From assembly GCF_001753675.2 (NCBI RefSeq), contig NZ_MJUW02000030.1, positions 1-38,619 of the forward strand: 38,619 nt of DNA, written 5' to 3'. This DNA comes from Candidatus Brocadia sapporoensis (lineage in GTDB: Bacteria; Planctomycetota; Brocadiia; Brocadiales; Brocadiaceae). Below, one piece after another: positions 11,003 to 19,057 of this stretch; the stretch's first letter is position 1; each line of letters opens with the position of its first letter. Under the pieces are notes generated by a model that saw only the letters and a program-made list of their open reading frames with translations, ran no database searches and was not told where the DNA came from. The position numbers and the translations under genes were made by a program.

Positions 11003-12253
11003 TTATTCCTGCGAATATTTCCTTAATACAAGAACGGCGTGAGTCCCCCCAACACTATGGCTATTAATCAACGCCGTGCCCATAGGGAAACGCCTGGAGT
11101 GGAGTGGAACATAATCAAGGTCACAGAGAGGATCGGGCATCTCCAGATTAATGGTGGGAGTAACAAATCCGTTCTTTAAACAAAGGCTCGTTGCAACTAC
11201 CTGAAAGCCACCTCCGGCCGCGTATGCCTGTCCTGTCATAGACTTTATTGAACTTACCGGAATTTTATACGCATGCTTTTGAAAAAATGTTTTGAAGGCA
11301 TTGGTTTCTGACACATCATAACTCGGAATAGCATTCCCATGTGCACAGATATAGTCTATCTCTTCCCTTCTCATTTTGCCAAAAGTTAATGCCTGCTCTA
11401 TTGCGGAAACCAACGCCTGCCCACTAAGATCAACCCGAACGACATCCTGCGCATCACAGGTAGATGCATAGGATACAATTTCAGCATATATCGTTGCTCC
11501 CCTCTCTAACGCATGATTTAGTTCTTCGATCACCACAGCAGCTCCACCCTCACTGATGACCATGCCATCACGTCCTTTATCGTAGGGTCGCGAAGCCTTC
11601 TCAGGTGCTTCATTTCTTTTTGAAAGAATTCCCAGGGCGCAGAAGGTAGACATGGCAAAGGGGAAAATGGGGGCATCTGAACTCCCCACGACTGCCACAT
11701 CCACCTCTCCCCGCCTAACCATCTTAAAACCCCAGTTTATAACTTCAAGCCCGGTTGAGCACCCGGATGACAGCGTTGAGTTGGGTCCGGTAATTTTCAA
11801 TTCCGAGCATATATAACCAGTTGCCACGTGTGGCGTAAATTCAGGGGCTGTAAAACGGTTAACCGCCTTTGGACCTAACTCCAAGAATCTCCGGTGCTGG
11901 CTTTCATAGATATCATTTTCAGCGCCTATCGTTGTCCCAAAGCACACGCCGCACCTGTCCCGGTTCTCGGTGCTCAGGTCTATTCGGGAGTCTGAAACTG
12001 CCATCTTTGATGCTGCAACACCAAAATGGGTAAATCTTCCGCTTCGCTTGACCAATTTTGAGTCAAAGTAATCGCAGGGATTAAAGTCCTTTACCTCACC
12101 TGCAATCTGTGTACTGAACGGAGATGAATCAAAGGAAGCAATTTTTTTTATCCCCGATCGTCCTTTAATCAGAGCATCCCAATACGCATCTTTTCCATTA
12201 CCATTGGGGGCTAATATCCCCAGGCCCGTGATAACGACGCGCCTTGCTTTCAT
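11003..12253 (-). CDS. FabF-like beta-ketoacyl-ACP synthase with atypical active site
   Basis: A 416-residue thiolase-fold condensing enzyme of the KAS I/II (FabB/FabF) family, which elongates acyl-ACP with malonyl-ACP. It has VVITGLGILAPNG at the N-terminus, nucleophile Cys165 in TLSSGCSTGLEV and first active-site His305 in CAHGNAIPSYDVSE. In KSMTGQAYAAGGG the second active-site His of the family (KSMTGH) is Gln342. The C-terminal NSFGFGGTN loop reads NSHSVGGTHA, changing both loop Phe residues (to His399 and Val401). It may therefore be a specialised condensing enzyme, or one with weak decarboxylation, rather than housekeeping FabF. The ATG at 12253 overlaps the radical-SAM stop as ATGA, with GGAGG upstream. 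An upstream in-frame GTG falls within that Shine-Dalgarno. Family is certain; the specific substrate is unknown. Confidence 0.9.
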   Translation of the reverse strand: MKARRVVITGLGILAPNGNGKDAYWDALIKGRSGIKKIASFDSSPFSTQIAGEVKDFNPCDYFDSKLVKRSGRFTHFGVAASKMAVSDSRIDLSTENRDRCGVCFGTTIGAENDIYESQHRRFLELGPKAVNRFTAPEFTPHVATGYICSELKITGPNSTLSSGCSTGLEVINWGFKMVRRGEVDVAVVGSSDAPIFPFAMSTFCALGILSKRNEAPEKASRPYDKGRDGMVISEGGAAVVIEELNHALERGATIYAEIVSYASTCDAQDVVRVDLSGQALVSAIEQALTFGKMRREEIDYICAHGNAIPSYDVSETNAFKTFFQKHAYKIPVSSIKSMTGQAYAAGGGFQVVATSLCLKNGFVTPTINLEMPDPLCDLDYVPLHSRRFPMGTALINSHSVGGTHAVLVLRKYSQE

Positions 12254-14073
12254 AAAACTTTTCCTCCCCACGAAATATCCGTCTCCGCCGGAGAGAAATT
12301 TTTCTCTGCCAGTTTACGGCTGTATGCGTTTATTTTTCGGTAAACATCATTCAGGAAGCGATAATCCGTTGTCAACAAAGCCAAATCGCTTTTTGTCTTA
12401 AATTCCTCTAATCCTCTCTGGCCTGTAAATCCTGCACTCCTTGCCGCAAGACAATGCTCATCGGACACGTTTACCGTGTAACCCATTTCCCGCACCTTTT
12501 TCTCCATGAAGGCGGACATCTTCAGCATGTCCTGGAAGTTTATTCCCTGCAGGGAGATATTCAGGTCTCTCCAGGTGCTTGGGTCTTTCGCCAGTTCATA
12601 CTCGTATCGTAAGACCGTTTGGTGATAATTATCGGGCAAGTTAAATCCGAATCTTTCTGGCTCTTTTTGCCATGCCGTCCCAGGTAAGGGAGCAGCAGGG
12701 GTTATCAGAACCGAATCCGGTTTGCAATCCTCATGTTCTAATTTCCGAAGTAAATGCAAATTCTCTTCCAAAATCTGCTCGTGTGTTATACCACTTCCAT
12801 ACGGTACTGGGCAAGGATAAATCATACTGATTCCAACATCAAGATGCATTCTTTCGTTGCGGGATGCCTGCTTTAGGGCCTTAATCGTGAAGTAAAAATC
12901 CTCCGTAGTATTCCCCTTATTCATTATCGCTGAAAGAACTTCGTCGTTTGCTGTCTCAACGCCAAGAAAAACTGCCCGAAGTCCTGAGCGTACGATCTTT
13001 TCATAGGCTGCAACAAGCTCTTCTGCCCTCTCTTTTGCCCTGGTCTCTGCCCGGATGAACATTGAATACTCAATCTGCAAGCCTTCCGTTAAAATAGCAT
13101 CGGCGATTCGGCTGCTCAATGAAACGGGTGTTGCAGAACCTGCAAAACGAAAGAGTCCGATACCTGTTTCCTCCAAAGTATTTTTTATTTCTTGAATGGT
13201 CAGTGCAACATCTCTGGCTTGATATCTGCCGGTAATATTTGGATGCGTACAAAACTTGCACTTCCCGTAATAACAGCCAGAGGATTCGTTTATAACTGCA
13301 ATATTTACCTTCCTGTCCTCCTTTTCATAGAAGGGAAAAGGTTTTGCATTTAGAGGAAGCCGCTTAACCGGTGTTTCCCTCACGATACCGTTGGCATCTC
13401 TATATAATAAATTAAAAATCTTACCCGCCTCTGCAAGTTCCGTAATTTTTTTTATTACATCGGATTTCAGACCTCCGCAAGCAGAAATTTCCCGCACAAG
13501 CGTAAGAATCTGTACCAGCGTTACTTCACCCTCAACATCAATACAAAAGTCAAAAGGGCTACTTTCCAGCGCACATGCCTTAAATTGATTGACCTGTGGT
13601 CCGCCGGCGATCACCAAAGTCTCCGGGCTTTGTTCTTTTACCATTTGTGCAAACTTCTCGGAATAGGTAAATCTGTCGCCAAGCCATGTCTTAATTCCTA
13701 GCACTTTAACCCGATCTTTACGCACCTTGTTAACCAGAGCAGAAAGGTATCCTTCCATTTTTTCTTTGATAATCTCATTGAGATTATTCTGGAGGATGTT
13801 CCACTCATTCCTGGACGCTACCCTATCTTCTTCCGTCTTTGGCTTAAAAACATGGGGAAAGAGTTCGAACAGCTTTGATGTAAGGTTGTTTTTTGTAAAT
13901 GTGGTATAGAATTCAATACAAGCCGGATCTTCAACCTCAACGGAAAAACCTGCGTCCCGGCATGCTCTTGAGAGTATTCCGATACCATTCTCCCTGAAAC
14001 AATCACTAACGGAATATGCCTTTCCCATAAATGAATTCCATAGCATAATGTCTGTGCCTTGTGTTGTCTGCAT
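12250..14073 (-). CDS. B12-binding-domain-type radical SAM protein
   Basis: A 607-residue cytoplasmic radical SAM enzyme. Residues ~1-225 look like a B12-binding-type Rossmann domain (ETLVIAGGPQVNQF, FDFCIDVEGEVTLVQIL), but no DxHxxG cobalamin ligand motif is visible. The radical SAM barrel starts at NESSGCYYGKCKFCTHPN: Cys267, Cys272 and Cys275 are spaced CX4CX2C rather than the usual CX3CX2C. FRFAGSATPVS and RAVFLGVETANDEVLSAI fit the SAM-binding barrel strands. AGGAT sits eight nucleotides before ATG 14073. Translation is coupled to the ketosynthase through an ATGA overlap, so the two probably act on the same substrate, plausibly an acyl chain. Reaction unknown. Similar pairs occur in anammox ladderane-candidate clusters; assignment to that pathway is inference. 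Confidence 0.85.
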   Translation of the reverse strand: MQTTQGTDIMLWNSFMGKAYSVSDCFRENGIGILSRACRDAGFSVEVEDPACIEFYTTFTKNNLTSKLFELFPHVFKPKTEEDRVASRNEWNILQNNLNEIIKEKMEGYLSALVNKVRKDRVKVLGIKTWLGDRFTYSEKFAQMVKEQSPETLVIAGGPQVNQFKACALESSPFDFCIDVEGEVTLVQILTLVREISACGGLKSDVIKKITELAEAGKIFNLLYRDANGIVRETPVKRLPLNAKPFPFYEKEDRKVNIAVINESSGCYYGKCKFCTHPNITGRYQARDVALTIQEIKNTLEETGIGLFRFAGSATPVSLSSRIADAILTEGLQIEYSMFIRAETRAKERAEELVAAYEKIVRSGLRAVFLGVETANDEVLSAIMNKGNTTEDFYFTIKALKQASRNERMHLDVGISMIYPCPVPYGSGITHEQILEENLHLLRKLEHEDCKPDSVLITPAAPLPGTAWQKEPERFGFNLPDNYHQTVLRYEYELAKDPSTWRDLNISLQGINFQDMLKMSAFMEKKVREMGYTVNVSDEHCLAARSAGFTGQRGLEEFKTKSDLALLTTDYRFLNDVYRKINAYSRKLAEKNFSPAETDISWGGKVL

Positions 14074-14126
14074 AGTCGTTATCCTAAAAATTTTGCCGGA
14101 GGTATAAAGTTAGTGCATGCAACAAT

Positions 14127-15506
14127 TCAGTTTTCTGTGTCTGCAATTCCATATTTCTGCATCTTATAACTAATAACGCGGCGGGTAGTTCCGAGGAGCC
14201 TGGCTGCCTTTGATTTCACACCCCCGGATTGATGAATAGCCTGTTCAATAAGTTGCTTTTCAACTCTTCCTACTTCATCCTCTAACGTGATTCGCCAGTT
14301 CCCATCTGACTTCACTCGTTGCAGATTCCGGGACGAAATACCGGTAACTTCAATTGGAAGATGTTCAGGAAAGAGCGTCAACTCATTTCCGTAAAGTGCA
14401 AGAGTTCTCTCCATAACATTCTTCAGTTCCCTAACATTTCCCGGCCAATGGTACTTTAGTAATGCTTCCATAGCTTCTTTTGAGATGTATTCCATTTTTG
14501 CATGACACTCCTTTCGAAAAATACCGAAGAAGTGTTCTACCAATTGTGGAACATCCTCTTGTCTCTCACGAAGTGGCGGAAGATATAGGGGAACTACATT
14601 GATACGATAGTAAAGGTCTTCACGAAATCGGCCATCTTTGATCATGGATTCCAAATCTCGATTTGTTGCGGCAATAACACGCACATCCGTCTTTATAACG
14701 GCATGGCTGCCTAAACGGGAGAACTCTTTCTCCTGAAGGATTCTCAGGAGTTTAGCTTGCAGCGGGAGGCTTATCTCACTGATTTCATCGAGAAATATCG
14801 TACCACCTTCAGCTATTTCAAATTTCCCCAGACGCCTCTCATATGCACCGGTAAATGATCCCTTCTCATGCCCAAAAAGTTCCGCCTCGAGCAATTCGCC
14901 GGCCAGATTTGGACAACATACCACAATAAAGGGCTCCTCCCGGCGGTTACTATGAAAATGGATTGCACGCGCCGCTAATTCCTTACCAGTTCCACTTTCC
15001 CCCCGTAAAAGAACCGTTGAGTCCACCCGGGAGACTCTGGAAATAATATCAAGTATTTCCTCCATTACCCTGCTACGTCCTTGGATTAGTTTGTTAATCA
15101 AATGGCTTTTAGATTCTGAACGAAGATACCGAACTTCCCGGCTTAAGCTTTTAAACTGCAATGCTTTTTCTATGGTTATCTTAATCTCTTCTACCCCAAA
15201 GGGTTTTACAATATAATCTAACGCACCAAGCTTAACCGCCTCGACAATTGCTTTTACGTCATTTACTGCGGTTAACACGACGACACCAGCCTCTTGACCC
15301 AAAGGTTGCAACCTCCTGAGGAATTCCAACCCATTCATTTCATGCATTTTTATATCAAGAAGGACAAGATCCACATGTTCTTTTTCCAGTATCTTTAAGG
15401 CTTCTCTTCCATTGAGAGTACTTAGTACCTTATAGCTATCCTTTACGATAAGCCTGAGCGATTCAACGACACTGGATTCATCATCTACAAGTAATATTGT
15501 TTTCAT
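14127..15506 (-). CDS. NtrC-family sigma-54-dependent response regulator
   Basis: A 459-residue transcriptional activator that would remodel sigma-54 RNA polymerase when phosphorylated. The receiver domain starts at [12 protein letters not shown], with phospho-Asp51 in [11 protein letters not shown] and Lys in YIVKPFG. The AAA+ domain has Walker A GESGTGKE, the sigma-54 contact loop as GSFTGA (usual GAFTGA), Walker [11 protein letters not shown] and [12 protein letters not shown] Fis-type helix-turn-helix closes the protein ([22 protein letters not shown]). ATG 15506 is chosen because the receiver fold starts there; the in-frame upstream ATG at 15563 adds 19 hydrophobic residues foreign to the family. 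It heads the run radical SAM, ketosynthase, 7TM kinase, so that kinase is its likely phosphodonor. No convincing sigma-54 promoter was found in the 276 bp upstream. Confidence 0.93.
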   Translation of the reverse strand: MKTILLVDDESSVVESLRLIVKDSYKVLSTLNGREALKILEKEHVDLVLLDIKMHEMNGLEFLRRLQPLGQEAGVVVLTAVNDVKAIVEAVKLGALDYIVKPFGVEEIKITIEKALQFKSLSREVRYLRSESKSHLINKLIQGRSRVMEEILDIISRVSRVDSTVLLRGESGTGKELAARAIHFHSNRREEPFIVVCCPNLAGELLEAELFGHEKGSFTGAYERRLGKFEIAEGGTIFLDEISEISLPLQAKLLRILQEKEFSRLGSHAVIKTDVRVIAATNRDLESMIKDGRFREDLYYRINVVPLYLPPLRERQEDVPQLVEHFFGIFRKECHAKMEYISKEAMEALLKYHWPGNVRELKNVMERTLALYGNELTLFPEHLPIEVTGISSRNLQRVKSDGNWRITLEDEVGRVEKQLIEQAIHQSGGVKSKAARLLGTTRRVISYKMQKYGIADTEN

Positions 15507-15782
15507 AGAGAATCTGAGACAAACAAGAAAGATAAAATACCCTTTTACCCGGCGCCATAACACTACTGTCCACTGTAAATCATTCTTTTGAAATACAACC
15601 TATTAAACCCCTGATAAATATTCTTTTGGAAGAACAAGCACCCTTCCAACGCTCTTACAGAAATAAGTCATCATTTGAAATAAATTTCGACAATATTTCT
15701 GTGGGCGGTCCATTCGGAATATCTATCGCAAACGCCTGTTGAAGGAGTAGAAGAAAGGCCTTTTCGGTGTCTGTTTTGATAA

Positions 15783-17237
15783 TCAATCTGATTGAGTAAC
15801 AAGGATATTACTCAACTCATGTGAAATGCCGGATGAGGTATTTCGGTTTTCTAAATTCTTTACCTTACTCTCTAATTCCCTAACGGCACTTAAACTTAAT
15901 TGTAATTTCCTAATTTCACTTATATCCGAAAATATCATAATTGCCCCCAACTCACCGCCAGCATCTAACAAAGAAGTACTTACTGAATATACGGCATGTG
16001 TAGTTGGGTGTGTAACCTCGCGCATCTCATACGTCTTCTTGTCTTTTAACGTTCTCAAAATAATATCCGTAAAGAGAGAACCGATGTGTTTTACATCCTT
16101 TCCGAGGATATCGTGCGAAGAAATGCTCAGCATCTTAGCAGCATTCTTGTTAAAGGCATTAATTCTGCCATTGCTGTTTATGGCAATTACACCACACGGG
16201 ATATTTTCTAAAATGTTCTCATTTTGAATCTTCCTAAGATTTGCCTCACGATACAGAAATGCATTCTCAACTGCCATACCTATATACCCGGCCAGCATGG
16301 ATAATAACTCAATGTCCTCATCAAAGAAAACCTTTCCGGTAATCTTGTTTCCTAATGTAATCATGCTACTGAGGTTTCCATAAGCCAAGACAGGAATACA
16401 CAAACTGGCTTGCAAAATATTTATTTCCCTCTGAATATTTATCGCTTCACGTATGCTCAATTTATTACTTGCGACCTCCCGTTCTATAACGTCCTTGGTC
16501 AATATTTGATAATTTTTCGCTAGCCAGAGCATTATGCTCTCATTATTGTTAAAGCTAATTTTTTTAGCAACCGCCTCATCTATGCCTAGATACCGATAAG
16601 GCCTGCTCAGTCCTTCTTTCTTGTATACCAGCACAAATACCGCCTTACCCACACCAAATATTTCAGACATGGCCTCAACCGTCAAGTCTGCAAGTTTCCC
16701 AAGATCATGGACTCGCGCTAATACCTTCGAGAATTTTTGAAAGACCTCTTTGTATTTAAGATATATTTCACTCGTAGTCGGTTGCCTGTTAATTCCAGGT
16801 TCTGATAGCTCAGTTATTTTATTCGCTGGCTGTATATTTTTTATATGCGAGTGAATAAACCCCAGTTCTTTTTTCAGTGATTGTTTTTCCAACGCCCTCT
16901 TTGACGCATGCTGTATTGCATCATGAGTCAATGGCTTTTCAAGCAGTTCATATGCGCCGATCTTCAGAGCATCATCGGACAACATCGGCAGAGACTCCGG
17001 AATTACCAAAACAACCGTTGGTTCAATATTGATTTGTTTAAATTTTTCCAACAATTTGGTTGCACCATCGTTCTCCAGAAGAACGTCTAAAAACGTTATA
17101 TCGATGTCTTTATTAAACAACAACTGCAATGCATCCTCATGAGACTTTGCATAGTAAATTACATAATCACCATTTAAAGACTTTTTAAAAAGGTTATTAA
17201 CGGAATTATCATCCGAGACTATCAAAATTGAGTACAT
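15783..17237 (-). CDS. Receiver-GAF-PAS signalling protein without kinase domain
   Basis: A 484-residue soluble protein. It has a receiver domain at 1-120 (phospho-Asp51 in ITFLDVLLENDG, Lys in LLEKPLT), GAF at about 165-325 and PAS at about 330-450 (ENIPCGVIAINSNGRINAFN), then a short coiled coil. It stops at SGISHELSNILVTQSD, which resembles the start of a HisKA H-box (SHEL), but no dimerisation or ATPase domain follows in any frame. The GAF-PAS part closely parallels that of the 7TM kinase at 8457-10997 (GVIAVD/GVIAIN, GALIILTDLTELKLLQ/GAIMIFSDISEIRKLQ). It could be a phosphorylatable adaptor for that system or a kinase truncated long ago. ATG 17237 has AAGGGG eight nucleotides upstream and a TATAAT hexamer at 17270-17265. 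276 bp separate it from the sigma-54 regulator. Confidence 0.82.
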   Translation of the reverse strand: MYSILIVSDDNSVNNLFKKSLNGDYVIYYAKSHEDALQLLFNKDIDITFLDVLLENDGATKLLEKFKQINIEPTVVLVIPESLPMLSDDALKIGAYELLEKPLTHDAIQHASKRALEKQSLKKELGFIHSHIKNIQPANKITELSEPGINRQPTTSEIYLKYKEVFQKFSKVLARVHDLGKLADLTVEAMSEIFGVGKAVFVLVYKKEGLSRPYRYLGIDEAVAKKISFNNNESIMLWLAKNYQILTKDVIEREVASNKLSIREAINIQREINILQASLCIPVLAYGNLSSMITLGNKITGKVFFDEDIELLSMLAGYIGMAVENAFLYREANLRKIQNENILENIPCGVIAINSNGRINAFNKNAAKMLSISSHDILGKDVKHIGSLFTDIILRTLKDKKTYEMREVTHPTTHAVYSVSTSLLDAGGELGAIMIFSDISEIRKLQLSLSAVRELESKVKNLENRNTSSGISHELSNILVTQSD

Positions 17238-17847
17238 AATAAACCCCTTTCTAAAAAATCTTTGATTATAGAGAAAATGTCAATCAAATAAACATATCTA
17301 TGAGCTTTTTAAATATGATACATAAGATTAATTGAACAATTATGTTCAAATCGCAATTACTGTACCAATTGTTGATAATATGTCGATTAAACATTTTAAG
17401 TATGTTGATTTATTATACATAAGACCATTGCGCCTTTGATTAAAAAATTTAAATCAAAAACAATAAACAAAAATGTGTTTACTTTATTGACATATTTTGT
17501 TGCATTATTTTTCATTTTCAGATATAAGTTTACAAAATTATCCAAAGAAGCTAACCGTCCGAGAAACCAAAGGCAAAAGAAAAATGATCATTTTTACAAA
17601 TTCATACCATGTTTTAGACTGTAGTTTTTCAATAAATGTACAATTATAGCTATAAAATGAGAATCTTTATTCCTGGAAAAGGGACATTAAATAATGTTGT
17701 AGGTTTGTTCTATACCGTGTATTTTTTTGATCATAAAAAAATTGTTATTATCCAAAGAATGTAAATTAGTTATGAATCTTTTATTAAATTTTTCCTCGTA
17801 ATTTGGCACAAAAAGTGTAATCTATAAATGTCTTTGAGGACTAAGGT
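17238..17847. other. AT-rich divergent regulatory region
   Basis: This 610-bp gap lies between the divergent REC-GAF-PAS and REC/HD-GYP genes and is strikingly A/T-rich. It contains a TATAAT hexamer for the leftward gene (17270-17265), an operator-like dyad (17332-17349), and a TGGCAC-N5-GTGT sequence (17804-17818) that only partly fits a sigma-54 site before the rightward gene. A 62-codon frame at 17436 has a TTG start, no Shine-Dalgarno and A/T-driven composition; I do not accept it as a gene. Confidence 0.6.
17332..17349. promoter_or_regulatory. Operator-like perfect dyad
   Basis: TTGAACA and TGTTCAA are perfect 7-bp inverted arms separated by ATTA. The dyad lies upstream of both divergent signalling genes, about 95 bp before the leftward start. 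Such a symmetric site suits a dimeric regulator. In A/T-rich DNA it could also arise by chance. Confidence 0.35.
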
Positions 17848-18882
17848 ATGGAACAAATAACAAAATCGACAAACATCCTGGTAATCGATGATGACCTTGG
17901 TGTAAGGGAATCGCTAAAGATCATTTTAAGAGATAAATATTGTGTTTCCACCACATCAAATATTGACGAAGCTATTGTCAGTATGGATACCGTAAAGCCG
18001 GAAATGATCTTTCTTGATATAAAAATGCCTAAAGCAAACGGTCTGGATTTTCTCAAACAGATGCGTTCCGCAAACACCACCATCCCTATAATCATGATTA
18101 CGGCTCACCCATCTATAGAAAACACCATTACCTCTTTACGGAATGGCGCATTTGATTTTATTGTGAAACCTTTTCAACCAACAGAAATCCTTAATGTAGC
18201 AGAAAAGGCGTTGCATCATAGTAACGAACTATGGGAAAAAGACATGTTGGTAAATAATTTGAGGAAGGCCGCACAACAAAATTTCTTTTCAACGACAGAA
18301 GCGCTTTTACACGCTATAGACGCAAAAGATTCTTATACTGCTGGTCACTCTAAACGAGTGTCAGAACTTTCAGCATTTGTTGCCAAAGAATTGGGTAAAA
18401 ATGAGCCGGAAATTGAAGTCCTACGATATAGTGCCTATCTTCATGATATAGGAAAAATTGGAGTCGGCGATCTTGTGCTGACAAAACCAAGCTACCTTAC
18501 TCCGGAAGAATTTCATTTAATGAAACGTCATGCCGAGATTGGTTATAAAATTCTTACGCCAATAAAATTCTTGGAAAAATGTTTACCCATCGTGAGACAT
18601 CACCATGAATGGTATAATGGCAAGGGTTATCCTGATGGTCTGGAAGGATCTGATATTCCCTTTGAAGCCAGTATTCTTTCAATTATAGATGCGTATGATG
18701 CCCTGACCACAGACAGACATTATCATAAGAAATATTCCCACCAGAAAGCCTGTGAAATTATTACCCAAGGGATACACACTCAATTTACGCCAACCGTGAC
18801 AGAAAAGGTACTCGCCATTATTAATCGCCATCATGAAGCATACTTACAACAGGGACGGGCAGAAGAATCCTTAATTCTCTGA
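17848..18882 (+). CDS. Response regulator with HD-GYP domain (c-di-GMP phosphodiesterase)
   Basis: A 344-residue protein predicted to hydrolyse cyclic di-GMP under receiver control. The receiver domain covers 1-125, with the acidic pocket at LVIDDDLG, phospho-Asp57 in MIFLDIKMPKANG and Lys in FIVKPFQ. The HD-GYP domain covers about 150-325: the HD pair is in YLHDIGKIGV and the GYP motif in HHEWYNGKGYPDGL. Further metal-ligand His residues occur in MKRHAEIGY and IVRHHHEW, and DAYDALTTDR follows. The metal-binding set looks complete, so activity is likely. AAGG precedes ATG 17848 closely, and GAGGA lies further up. The HDOD-GGDEF protein at 23242-24795 is a potential opposing cyclase in this window. 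Confidence 0.93.
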   Translation: MEQITKSTNILVIDDDLGVRESLKIILRDKYCVSTTSNIDEAIVSMDTVKPEMIFLDIKMPKANGLDFLKQMRSANTTIPIIMITAHPSIENTITSLRNGAFDFIVKPFQPTEILNVAEKALHHSNELWEKDMLVNNLRKAAQQNFFSTTEALLHAIDAKDSYTAGHSKRVSELSAFVAKELGKNEPEIEVLRYSAYLHDIGKIGVGDLVLTKPSYLTPEEFHLMKRHAEIGYKILTPIKFLEKCLPIVRHHHEWYNGKGYPDGLEGSDIPFEASILSIIDAYDALTTDRHYHKKYSHQKACEIITQGIHTQFTPTVTEKVLAIINRHHEAYLQQGRAEESLIL

Positions 18883-19057
18883 CAATCGATTTTATACAAG
18901 CACTCTTCTGACCGGAGAACCTTTGCATAAAACGGTTTGCTTTTTCAGACTGAAAGGAACGGGTGCCTTTGGCGCATCTCATAGACGGTCACTATGATCT
19001 CATCACTCTATCATTGCTATGAATTTCACGTATGCGGTTTAAAAATATTTCCATCTT

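Noticed and set aside
15646-15786. A 43-codon minus-strand frame starting TTG that overlaps the stop of the REC-GAF-PAS gene
   Set aside because: No Shine-Dalgarno, very short, no recognised domain; a faint resemblance to an acyl carrier helix is too weak to claim, although a ketosynthase is nearby.
17436-17624. 62-codon plus-strand frame in the divergent A/T-rich gap
   Set aside because: TTG start, no ribosome site, composition driven by A/T bias and no family resemblance.
17804-17818. Possible sigma-54 promoter (TGGCAC-N5-GTGT) before the REC/HD-GYP gene
   Set aside because: The -24 half is perfect but the -12 half lacks the required GC; A/T-rich context makes a chance match likely.
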